Source: an uncultured Oscillospiraceae bacterium
Lineage (GTDB): Bacteria > Bacillota > Clostridia > Oscillospirales > Oscillospiraceae
NCBI GenBank assembly: GCA_910578505.1
Contig: CAJTPV010000063.1
Span: 1 to 9,563 of the forward strand
DNA length: 9,563 nt
Reading direction: 5' to 3'
Positions 1 to 6,519 of this stretch are shown piece after piece. The position numbers and the translations under genes were made by a program. A model generated the notes under the pieces. That model made no database searches. It was not told where the DNA came from and saw nothing but the letters and a program-made list of their open reading frames with translations. Every line of letters starts with the position of its first letter. Within the stretch, counting starts at the first letter, position 1.

Positions 1-327
1 ATTGTAGAGGAATGGCTTGCTGTCATATTCCCGGAAAAGCCTTTTCATAGACTGTGCAAATCCCTCTTTCGTCCGGCTGTTCCTGTTTATGTCGATAATC
101 TTTTCTGTCAACCTCCTTTGTATGTCTGTGATTGTTTCAAGGAATAAATCTTCCTTTGTCGGGTAGAGCGTATAAAAAGTACCGATAGATATAACAGCCT
201 TATCGCATAGATTCTTAATGCTTGTCTTTTTGTACCCTTGCGCTATCCAACATTCCTCGCATAGTTCTTCCAGCTTTTTGCGGATTGCTTTTTTATCAGC
301 GTCCGAAAGGACTGGCTTTGACGGCAT
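1..327 (-). CDS. TetR/AcrR-family transcriptional regulator, N-terminal part (runs off the window)
   Basis: The first 109 codons of a TetR-type repressor are visible; the rest lies beyond the left edge. The protein opens with a Lys-rich helix. A helix-turn-helix follows at residues about 35-62, with the family pattern TSIKNLCDKA, then SIGTFYTLYPTKEDLF, where the recognition helix is followed by a Tyr and a K-E-D-L-F segment. The ligand-binding domain is mostly missing, so the inducer cannot be guessed. The ATG is preceded by AAGGAG about 10 bases upstream. The gene is much richer in A+T than the plus-strand genes to the right, which suggests a different origin. It has its own consensus promoter and a palindrome overlapping the transcription start, so autorepression is likely. 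It lies downstream of the recombinase remnant in the same orientation, but probably is not co-transcribed with it. Confidence 0.88.
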   Translation of the reverse strand, partial: MPSKPVLSDADKKAIRKKLEELCEECWIAQGYKKTSIKNLCDKAVISIGTFYTLYPTKEDLFLETITDIQRRLTEKIIDINRNSRTKEGFAQSMKRLFREYDSKPFLYN

Positions 328-353
328 AATTCTATTTCTCCTTTCTAGTGAAT

Positions 354-392
354 TTTACTTGCGAATATTCGTAATAAATATTCGCAAGTAAA
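354..392. promoter_or_regulatory. Palindromic operator of the TetR-family gene
   Basis: This is a perfect inverted repeat with 16-base arms (TTTACTTGCGAATATT at 354-369 and its complement at 377-392) and a 7-base spacer. It begins at the -10 box of the tetR promoter and covers the expected transcription start. That is the usual place for a TetR-family operator acting by steric block. Each arm also contains an AATATTCG element, and CGAATATTCG across the left arm and spacer is itself a palindrome. Binding of two dimers is therefore possible. The assignment to this regulator is inferred from position. Confidence 0.8.
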
Positions 393-420
393 TAATAACA
401 TTTGTAACACATATTGTCAA
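392..420 (-). promoter_or_regulatory. Sigma-A-type promoter of the TetR-family gene
   Basis: On the minus strand a perfect -35 box, TTGACA (420 to 415), is separated by exactly 17 bases from a -10 box, TATTAT (397 to 392). Transcription should start near 385, inside the palindromic operator, about 58 bases before the tetR start codon. The near-consensus boxes imply a strong promoter that needs repression. Confidence 0.85.
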
Positions 421-456
421 GGTGAAAAAGTTTTGTTTATTATGCAATAGTTGAAA

Positions 457-1516
457 TCATATTTTTCCCACTCGTGGTTCTTTCATTGGCAGGCTGCTGG
501 CCGGGATAAAAACGCCGTTTTCCATATCCTTAGCGCGGATAGCGGCTTTCTTCGCCTCAATTTCAGCCCTTTTCTTTGATTTTATCCTCATACCGTTTTT
601 GTGTCCCGTTGGCCTTGCGCCGGAGATATGCCTGGTGCAGCTTGTCCTTGCGTTCCTCTTTCTTCCGCAGGGCTTCCAGTTCCTCCGGCGTGAGGTTCAC
701 TTCCCCGAAGTGGGGCGGTATGTACCTTCCGACAAAATTGAAGTAAATCTCAACCTCCTGCGTGGTTTCAATGCTGCCTTTTCGGTCACGCTCATGGACA
801 AGGATTTTCTCCACAAACTCATTCAGCATGGTGGTAGTCAGGTTGTCAAAATTCTCATACTTGTCAACAAGGGCGATAAATTTCTCCGCTGATTTCCGGC
901 TCTGCTCATATCCAGCGATTGCCTTTTCCAGTTCGGCAATCTCGCCGGAAAGGGATTCCTGCTCCTTTGCGTACTGTGCGTCCAGGGCGGCGTATCTTGC
1001 GTCCGGCAGCTTGCCCAGCACATTGTCCTCATAAATCTTGCATATCAGTTTTTCCAGTTCCCCGGCCCGTTTCTGTGCCGCCGCCAGCCGTTTCCGCTTT
1101 CTGGTGATGTCGCTGGCCTGCTGCTCGGCCTGGGTTTCCTGAACCGCTTTGATAAACTCTGCCCGGTCATTTCTGGAATACTCCGCAATCGCCCGGAGCA
1201 TATCGGAAACCAGTGTCAGGACGGCGCTTTCATTGATTCGGTGCTGCGTGGAGCAGAGGACGCCAACCGGAACCTTGCTATATTGGGAGCAAGTATATTG
1301 TGAGATACGCTTGCCGTTGTTGGTGCGGTGGACGTACATCTTGCCGCCGCAGTCGGCGCAGTAGAGCAGGCCGGTGAGCGGGGCGGCTTCTCCCCAGCCG
1401 TCCGGGTAACGCTTCACGTTGGAGCGGATTCTCTGCACATTCTCAAAGGTTTCCGGGTCGATAATGGCGGTGTGGGTGTCCTCAAACCTTGTATAGATAA
1501 ACGAGATGCAGCCCAA
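457..1516 (-). pseudogene. Large serine recombinase remnant: catalytic half missing, 3' end frameshifted
   Basis: This is the C-terminal half of a TndX-type large serine recombinase, the class that inserts and excises conjugative transposons. Counting from a TTG at 1516, family similarity starts at about residue 11 (FEDTHTAIIDPETF). A zinc ribbon follows (CADCG at 53-57, with Cys76 and Cys88), then a long charged coiled coil (about 120-215) and the conserved C-terminal segment (about 225-270). The resolvase catalytic domain with its active serine, and most of the recombinase domain, are absent. The first ten residues and the open frame upstream to about 1595 do not look like the family. The frame stops at TGA 565-563, but another frame continues convincingly to a TGA at 459-457 and encodes KDMENGVFIPASSLP and a short Lys/Arg-rich tail. 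An A-run near 570-573 is the likely frameshift site. The protein cannot be catalytic as it stands. Confidence 0.82.
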
Positions 1517-1847
1517 AAACGCCGTGATAAAGTCGAGTAATATGCAGGAAATCCAAAGATTACAGCCAATAAAAGAAGAAAAAAGTTTGATTTTTCAAAA
1601 CAGCCTCCTGTTTCGAAAATTTTACGCACCAAAGATGCAAAATCCGCTATTTATGGACGGAGTAAAGTCGCTATCCGCCATTCCCCCAGAGCTGCCGGCA
1701 GAGTCCGGAAACTCTGGGATTTTGCTTTTTTCCGCCATTGTTACATATGCTTCGTTTGTCTCCGGTTTCTTAGTGGTATTGGTGATAGCTTTATCAATGC
1801 CTTTCGGGTATACTTGCCTTGCAATCAGCGGAAAGGAGAATAACACC
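1517..1847. other. 331-base gap at the element boundary, no convincing gene
   Basis: No reading frame here has good coding character. A plus-strand frame is open from 1506 into the next gene, but it lacks a ribosome binding site at its start and encodes nothing recognisable before 1848. The stretch contains an A-rich tract (about 1571-1585) and a small perfect hairpin, AAACAG-CCTC-CTGTTT, at 1598-1613. A palindromic TTCGAA with AAAATTTT follows near 1612-1622, and a terminator-like structure lies at 1685-1731. A TATACT at 1809-1814 could be a -10 box but has no good -35 partner. The left part probably includes the junction between the recombinase remnant and the conjugative element. Confidence 0.55.
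1685..1731 (+). terminator. Terminator-like structure with two competing hairpins
   Basis: CCCAGAG (1685-1691) can pair with CTCTGGG (1712-1718). Alternatively, CAGAGT (1699-1704) can pair with ACTCTG (1711-1716) across a CCGGAA loop. A T-rich tract follows (1720-1731, with one GC interruption). Both left arms compete for the same right arm. It lies 117 bases before the ribbon-helix-helix gene and could attenuate transcription entering the element. Confidence 0.5.
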
Positions 1848-2300
1848 ATGCCAGAGACTCGAAACTTATGTGCGCAGCTGCCACTGGACCTGCACCAGCG
1901 CGTCTGCGAGGCCAGAGAGCAGTCGGGCCTGACCACCGCGCAGTACATTACAAACCTGTTAATCGAATACTACGAGATGAAGGAAAACGGGGGTAAAACG
2001 ATTATGGCAAACAATAACGGCAGCAGAACGATGGCCTTCCAAATCGGAGAGGACCTTTTCCAGCGGATCAAGGCGCACCTGGAGTGTGAGACAGCCCGCA
2101 CAGGCCGGAAGCTCACCCAGCGGGAGTTCGTGCTGGGGCTGATCGAGGAGGCGCTGAGCGAGGCTGAGCGTCAGGCCGGCGCCAGCCCCTGTGAAGCCGC
2201 GGAAACCGAGGGCGGCTCCCAGGAGCAGGACGCCCCCAGCCAGGGCGGTGAGGAGGCGTGTGAGGGCGAGACGGGCCTCCCCGCCAGCCAGGACGAATGA
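1848..2300 (+). CDS. Tandem ribbon-helix-helix-like DNA-binding protein of an ICE
   Basis: A 150-residue protein of a kind often found at the start of the transfer region in Clostridiales conjugative elements. It seems to hold two ribbon-helix-helix-like units in one chain. Residues about 4-44 have a short strand (RNLCAQLP), then helix DLHQRVCEAREQSG and helix TAQYITNLLIEYYEM. Residues about 59-105 have strand SRTMAFQIG, then helix EDLFQRIKAHLE and helix TQREFVLGLIEEALSE. The last 45 residues are acidic and of low complexity. The ATG at 1848 was chosen because AAGGAG lies 9 bases upstream. Likely roles are repression of the transfer genes or an accessory role at the transfer origin; the sequence does not decide which. 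The specific family name is uncertain. Confidence 0.72.
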   Translation: MPETRNLCAQLPLDLHQRVCEAREQSGLTTAQYITNLLIEYYEMKENGGKTIMANNNGSRTMAFQIGEDLFQRIKAHLECETARTGRKLTQREFVLGLIEEALSEAERQAGASPCEAAETEGGSQEQDAPSQGGEEACEGETGLPASQDE

Positions 2301-2309
2301 CAGCAGCAA

Positions 2310-2355
2310 CAGAGCGGCCCAGGCCATCCCAATCGGATCGGCCTGGGCCGCTCTG
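2310..2355. repeat. Perfect 16-bp GC-rich hairpin with a CATCCCAATC-type apex
   Basis: The arms at 2310-2325 and 2340-2355 are perfect complements of 16 bases (CAGAGCGGCCCAGGCC on the left). The 14-base interior can fold further, ATCC pairing with GGAT around CAATC with one bulged C. No T-run follows on either strand, so it is not a standard intrinsic terminator. It lies between the ribbon-helix-helix gene and the next start codon. An mRNA-stabilising or processing element, or a protein-binding site, is possible. Confidence 0.75.
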
Positions 2356-2393
2356 GCCGCATAAAACAGAAAAATCAGGAAAGAGAGGTCAAC

Positions 2394-3566
2394 ATGAGTC
2401 AAAAGGATTTTATTGAGAAGTTCCACACGCTCCTGCCGGAGTGCCGGCCGGAGGCGGCGCAGCTCTGGTGTGAGTTCGCTGCTGAGAGTGTGGATCGGAA
2501 ACAGTACGTTCACTTCCAAGCGGCAGAAAGCCGGGACGCCTCCATCGAGAGCTGGCTGGAGGTCTTATACGAGGGCCTGCGCCAGACCAGGGAAACCTTT
2601 GGCGCGGAGCTGGCCGCAAGGGTAGCCGCCCTGAGCCTGGAGCGCTGCTGCCTCTACCCAGGCGAGATGCCCAGGGCAGCAGAGTGCCTGCGGTCGGGAG
2701 ACGGCGCGAAGGATATTCTGGCGAAGATCGAGTCCGGCGAGATCGACTGCACCAACCTGTTCTCCGCCGCACCGCCCAAAGAGTCCCCAACAAAAACCTA
2801 TATGAGTGAACAGGAGTTCACCGCCCACATGAATGGGCTGATCCCCACCCCCAGCGCGGAAGCCAACAGCCATTTGCTGGACCTCGCCAACGGACTCTGG
2901 CTGGAGATGAAAGACGATCTTTACCATGCGTTTTCCTTCGTCTCCCGCCATTTCACCTTGGAAACGCTGCAGAACGTGTACGATCTGTGCGGGGCCAGGG
3001 AAACGGGCCTGCTGCCGTGGGAGATCATCGGCGCGGCGGTCTACGTGCAGACAGGCACTCCGGCTGAAGAAATCAGCAAGGATGAGTGGAAGGACTTTGT
3101 TCTCCTGCCCACCCCGGAAAGCGCCGGTGCGATCAGTTCCCTGGCCCTCTGTACCGTGCGGGAAAACGGAGAGGCAACGCAGTTTTATACGCCCCGCTTT
3201 GGACAGTACGACCCTCAAAAGCTGCTGGATGCGGCAATAGCCAGGGCCGGCGAAGCTGGAACAACGGCGGCAGAGGCCCTGCAGCAGATGGATCACAATC
3301 TGCCGGATGTGGAAAGCCATGTGACAGCCAACAAGGCAATTCTCGGCCCAGGATCGAGGCTGGCGGAGAAGCTGTCCCTGCTGATGTCCTCCAGTCCCAT
3401 CACCGCCGCCCACATCATCATGGATGCGGACCGTGGAAGCGTCACCATCAGAATGAACCCGCTGTGGGAGAAGCTGCGGGACGAGCGGGAGTCCGGCCCG
3501 CCTGTGCCGCAGAAACACTCCAGTCGGAAGCGTTCTTCCAAACATAAAAATCAGCCGGACAGATAG
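2394..3566 (+). CDS. Unrecognised 390-residue ICE protein
   Basis: I do not recognise a family. The protein is soluble, with no signal peptide or membrane segment, and mostly helical by composition. The N-terminal part (1-130) is acidic and rich in Leu, Ala and Glu. A second module starts near 140 (MSEQEFTAHMNGLIP) and looks faintly like the first in having a short helix, an LIP or LLP turn and a helix containing LW. This may be a duplication, but it is weak. Residues about 190-245 include the aromatic-rich FSFVSRHFTLETLQNVYDLC. The C-terminus is a basic, Ser/Lys/Arg-rich tail (about 370-390) that could bind nucleic acid. The start has a purine-rich AGAGAGG site 5-11 bases upstream. Its position between a DNA-binding protein and a primase-like protein suggests a role in element replication or transfer. 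Confidence 0.75.
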   Translation: MSQKDFIEKFHTLLPECRPEAAQLWCEFAAESVDRKQYVHFQAAESRDASIESWLEVLYEGLRQTRETFGAELAARVAALSLERCCLYPGEMPRAAECLRSGDGAKDILAKIESGEIDCTNLFSAAPPKESPTKTYMSEQEFTAHMNGLIPTPSAEANSHLLDLANGLWLEMKDDLYHAFSFVSRHFTLETLQNVYDLCGARETGLLPWEIIGAAVYVQTGTPAEEISKDEWKDFVLLPTPESAGAISSLALCTVRENGEATQFYTPRFGQYDPQKLLDAAIARAGEAGTTAAEALQQMDHNLPDVESHVTANKAILGPGSRLAEKLSLLMSSSPITAAHIIMDADRGSVTIRMNPLWEKLRDERESGPPVPQKHSSRKRSSKHKNQPDR

Positions 3567-3571
3567 CAGGA

Positions 3572-3623
3572 AAAAGAGGCGGGCCAGAGCATCCCAATCA
3601 GGATGTTCCGGGCCGCCTTTTTT
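3572..3623 (+). terminator. GC-rich hairpin with T-run after the 390-residue protein gene
   Basis: AGGCGGGCC (3577-3585) pairs with the GGGCCGCCT segment (3610-3618) with a bulge. Above it, CATCC (3590-3594) pairs with GGATG (3601-3605) around CAATCA. Six T residues follow at 3618-3623, matched by A residues at 3571-3575 on the other side. It starts 5 bases after the stop codon and fits an intrinsic terminator, possibly bidirectional. Its apex CATCCCAATC matches that of the hairpin at 2310-2355. Confidence 0.75.
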
Positions 3624-3639
3624 CATTTCGCAAGAGGAG

Positions 3640-4659
3640 GTGATCATAACGAGACAAAGCACAGCGCCAGATTTCCGCTTCACGGACGAGGAGATGGAGA
3701 CCGCCAAAGGAACAGACCTGCCGGATTTGCTGGAACACTTGGGCTACAGCGTCCGGCGATTGGGCAGCCGCTACCACACCACCAGGGAGATGGACAGCCT
3801 GATGATCAAAGACCGCCGAACCTGGAAGCGCTACTCCAACGGCACAGGCGGGGACGCCATCACCTTCCTGCAGGAGTTCTGCGGGAAGGGATTCCGGGAT
3901 GCCGTGACCTACCTGCTGGAGTTCAATGGAAACCGCGCCAGGGACTCCCCCGCCCCTCGCCCCAGGCCAGCCCCCCAGGAGGAAAAACCGGCCTTTGCCC
4001 TGCCCATCCCCAACCAGGACCAGCGGCGGGTGTTTGCCTATCTTCAAAAGAGAGGCATTGCCCCCCAGGTGATCCGGGGCTTTATCGAGTCCGGCCTGCT
4101 GTATGAGGACAGCCTGCATCACAACTGCGTGTTCGTGGGCCGGGACGGCAGCGGAAAGCCGGTATTCGCCAGCAAGCGCGGCACCTACGACCTGGGCGGC
4201 TCCAGTTTTAAGCGGGACGCCCCCGGCAGTGACAAGAGCGTGGCCTTCCGGCTCCCCTGCGACCCCGCCCTGGATTGGGTGGCGGTGTTCGAGGCCCCCA
4301 TCGACCTCATGAGCTTCTGCACCCTGCACCGGGCGGTCACCAGCAACGCCGTGGCCCTGTGCGGACTGTACCAAGGGCCGCTGGACACTTACCTGCGTGA
4401 GAATCTCCATCTGAAACAAATTGTTCTGTGCCTGGACGCGGACGGGCCGGGACAGGAGGCCACAGAGAAGTTCCAGGAGGAGTACGCCCAAAAGGGCTAC
4501 GCCGTATCCACCAGGACGCCCGCCCACGGGAAGGACTGGAACGAGTTTCTGCAGCACCAAGTTTTTGGAAGGGAGGTAACAGCGCCGGCCCCAAAACAAC
4601 CTCAATCAAAAGGAGGAGATAGAATCAATGGCAGACTTAGAACAACTCATCAGCGATAA
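3640..4659 (+). CDS. Toprim-domain (DUF3991-like) primase-type protein
   Basis: The protein combines a primase-like N-terminal region with a toprim fold, as in many mobile-element proteins that act on DNA during replication or conjugation. Residues about 12-96 form the N-terminal module, including WKRYSNGTGGDAITFLQEF; GGDAI is a typical motif here. Residues about 126-185 resemble DUF3991. The toprim part has the acidic residue in VAVFEAPID (Glu218) and the DxD pair in IVLCLDADGPG (Asp266, Asp268), the metal-binding set. Zinc-finger cysteines of classical DnaG are not seen. The start is uncertain. GTG at 3640 lies inside a perfect Shine-Dalgarno, AGGAGGTGATC; ATA at 3646 and ACG at 3649 have better spacing; the first in-frame ATG, 3694, would clip the domain. 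The 3' end overlaps the next gene by 32 bases, suggesting translational coupling. Confidence 0.83.
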   Translation: MIITRQSTAPDFRFTDEEMETAKGTDLPDLLEHLGYSVRRLGSRYHTTREMDSLMIKDRRTWKRYSNGTGGDAITFLQEFCGKGFRDAVTYLLEFNGNRARDSPAPRPRPAPQEEKPAFALPIPNQDQRRVFAYLQKRGIAPQVIRGFIESGLLYEDSLHHNCVFVGRDGSGKPVFASKRGTYDLGGSSFKRDAPGSDKSVAFRLPCDPALDWVAVFEAPIDLMSFCTLHRAVTSNAVALCGLYQGPLDTYLRENLHLKQIVLCLDADGPGQEATEKFQEEYAQKGYAVSTRTPAHGKDWNEFLQHQVFGREVTAPAPKQPQSKGGDRINGRLRTTHQR

Positions 4660-5494
4660 GGCCGCCGCAGACGCCCAGTGGCGTGAGCAGCGGCAGGCGG
4701 AACAGGAAGCCGCCGCCAATCTCCGGGACGAGAGCGTAGCGGAGATCGCTTCCGATCCGGAAGCGTTCGTCCGATACCTGGATATGCAGGGGGACAACCC
4801 CGCTTACAGCGCCGGGAACATCGCCCTGGTGATGAAGCAGGCCCCGGAGGCCACAGTCGTATTCACCCGTGACCGCTGGAAGTCCCGTGGCCGTTTTGTG
4901 CTGGAGACGGAGCAGGAAAAGGGGAGTAAAATCTTTGTCAAGTCCTCCGCAGACCGCAGCTATACCCTGGCGGACACCTTCGATGTGACCCAGACCCAGG
5001 GGCGGGACCTCTGTAAGCCGCGCCTGGAGGATGACACACAAGAGATGGAGACGGCGCTGGCCTCTCTGCTGAATTATTCCCCTGTCCAGGTGATGGCCCA
5101 GGTGGGACTGGACGCCGGAGCGTACTACGATCCCCAGAACATGGTGCTGGCCGTGGACCCCAACTATTCAGACAGCGAGGCATTCGGAGCCATCGCCGCC
5201 GAGATCGCCCACGCCCGCTTCCACAACCGGGGCTTCAACTGGGAATACAGCCGGGAGAGCTGTGAATTGAGCGCCCAGAGCGTATCCTACATCCTGTGCC
5301 GCCGCTTTGGAATCAGTCGGGAGCAGCCGGATCTGTCCAGACAGCCGAACCTGTTCCGGGGCTGGCAGGCCCAGGGGCAGCTGGATGCGCTGAATGCCAT
5401 CCGGAATATGAGCAAGCAGATCGGCGGCGGCATTGAAAAGAGCCTCGCCCCTCCCCAGCGGGCCGCCCCTGCCGTACATAGAGACGCCAGATAA
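4628..5494 (+). CDS. ArdC/LtrC-like protein with altered zinc-peptidase motif
   Basis: A 288-residue protein with two parts. Residues about 35-125 match the ArdC-type N-terminal domain, including YSAGNIALVMKQAPEATVV and a W-x-x-x-GR segment; in ArdC this part binds single-stranded DNA. Residues about 140-230 match the zincin-like half (ImmA/IrrE or ArdC type), with AEIAHARFH at 191-199 and the downstream helix SRESCELSAQSVSYILCRRFG. The expected HExxH reads AEIAH, so the first metal-binding His is Ala191. Glu192, His195 and Glu213 remain. It is therefore probably not an ordinary peptidase, although LtrC-like relatives may share this. In conjugative elements such proteins may protect incoming DNA from restriction. 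AAAGGAGGAG lies just upstream of the ATG, inside the end of the toprim gene. Confidence 0.78.
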   Translation: MADLEQLISDKAAADAQWREQRQAEQEAAANLRDESVAEIASDPEAFVRYLDMQGDNPAYSAGNIALVMKQAPEATVVFTRDRWKSRGRFVLETEQEKGSKIFVKSSADRSYTLADTFDVTQTQGRDLCKPRLEDDTQEMETALASLLNYSPVQVMAQVGLDAGAYYDPQNMVLAVDPNYSDSEAFGAIAAEIAHARFHNRGFNWEYSRESCELSAQSVSYILCRRFGISREQPDLSRQPNLFRGWQAQGQLDALNAIRNMSKQIGGGIEKSLAPPQRAAPAVHRDAR

Positions 5495-5541
5495 CATCAT
5501 GATTCAGGGACAAACAAATTGAAAAATGGAGGAATTATCCC

Positions 5542-6519
5542 ATGAAACGCATTTTAACAATCTTATGCGTCCTGGCTCTCATCATGGCCGGGAGCGTTAC
5601 CGCCCTGGCCGCAGATGCTTCCAATACGGGCCAGAGCGCCAGCTATTACCCCATATCGGTGGAGGAGTACACCTACGGCGACTTTGACGAGCTGCGGATC
5701 AACAAAATCTACCAGCTGTCCCTGGCGGACGATCCCAGCCTCATCTCCACTGAGGACTTCGTGAGAAATGGCCGGAGGTACTACCTGCTGGACATGACCA
5801 GGAAGGACGAGGTGGGCGTGGACATCCAGACCCACACCGAAACCGTCACCCAGGCCAGCGATACCAACAACCTGGAAACCATCCTCCAGCGGCTGGACGC
5901 GGAGATGGAGGTGACCACCGAGGACGGCTATGTCGGTATCCTGCGGCTGGACCACACCAGCGTCCAGGTCACCACAGACGGCTACGCCACTAAAACCAAC
6001 ACCCTCTCCGCCAGCCGCAGCTATCCCAATCTGTCCGAGGCGGATATCTCCCTCATCCCCAAGACCATCGAGGACAAGGGTAAAACCCTGACCCTGGGAG
6101 ATGTGAAGTGGAGCGAGTCCATGGACGTGGACGGCGAGGGGAACCCCGTCACCCGCTACACTGCCACCGCCAGCTACACGGGGACCGCCTCCAGCAGATA
6201 CGCCACCGGCTACACGGTCAGCGCCAACTACACCGGCGAGGTGTCCAAGGCCAACTGCGCTGTGGTCACTTATACTGCCATCTTCGGCAGCGAGAAGGCT
6301 GCAGAGGAGTCCACAGCCCCAGGCGGCGATGAACAGCACGATCCCACCTCTGGCCAGACGGGCGATACGGAGAATCCCAGCAGCACGGAGACCCCGGATA
6401 CCGATCAGGAGACTGTAGACTGCTCCGGCCTGAATGGTCCCCTGGTAATCGGCGTTGTGGTGCTGGCCCTGGGTGCAGGCGGTGTGTTCGCATTCAAAAA
6501 ATTCCGTGAGAGGAGATGA
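5542..6519 (+). CDS. Secreted surface protein with C-terminal membrane anchor
   Basis: This 325-residue protein belongs to no family I can name, but its topology is clear. A signal peptide spans residues 1-24 (MKRILTILCV start, ALAAD cleavage region). The extracellular part (about 25-295) is rich in Thr, Ser, Tyr and Asp and looks beta-stranded, with a Tyr/Thr-rich stretch near 205-245. A low-complexity Thr/Asp/Glu/Pro linker (about 255-292) leads to a single membrane helix (about 298-317) and the basic tail KKFRERR. No LPxTG-like motif precedes the helix, so it seems membrane-anchored rather than a standard sortase substrate. GGAGG lies 9 bases before the ATG. The stop overlaps the ATG of the sortase gene (ATGA), so the two are probably co-translated and may work together. 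Confidence 0.8.
   Translation: MKRILTILCVLALIMAGSVTALAADASNTGQSASYYPISVEEYTYGDFDELRINKIYQLSLADDPSLISTEDFVRNGRRYYLLDMTRKDEVGVDIQTHTETVTQASDTNNLETILQRLDAEMEVTTEDGYVGILRLDHTSVQVTTDGYATKTNTLSASRSYPNLSEADISLIPKTIEDKGKTLTLGDVKWSESMDVDGEGNPVTRYTATASYTGTASSRYATGYTVSANYTGEVSKANCAVVTYTAIFGSEKAAEESTAPGGDEQHDPTSGQTGDTENPSSTETPDTDQETVDCSGLNGPLVIGVVVLALGAGGVFAFKKFRERR

Noticed and set aside
1809..1814. TATACT as the promoter -10 box of the first element gene
   Set aside because: No acceptable -35 box lies 16-18 bases upstream, so it was not called.
1506..1847. Upstream extension of the ribbon-helix-helix gene to an ATG at 1506
   Set aside because: The extra residues match nothing, the ATG has no ribosome binding site, and AAGGAG sits just before the ATG at 1848.
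1622..1948. 108-codon minus-strand frame over the boundary gap
   Set aside because: No ribosome binding site or recognisable domain, and it overlaps the start of the plus-strand gene.
2565..3707. Long minus-strand open frame opposite the 390-residue protein gene
   Set aside because: It is a GC-rich shadow without a ribosome binding site or family features. The plus-strand frame has a sensible start and tail and fits the gene order.
3598..4605. Long minus-strand open frame opposite the toprim gene
   Set aside because: The plus strand encodes recognisable toprim motifs; the antisense frame is a by-product of its codon use.
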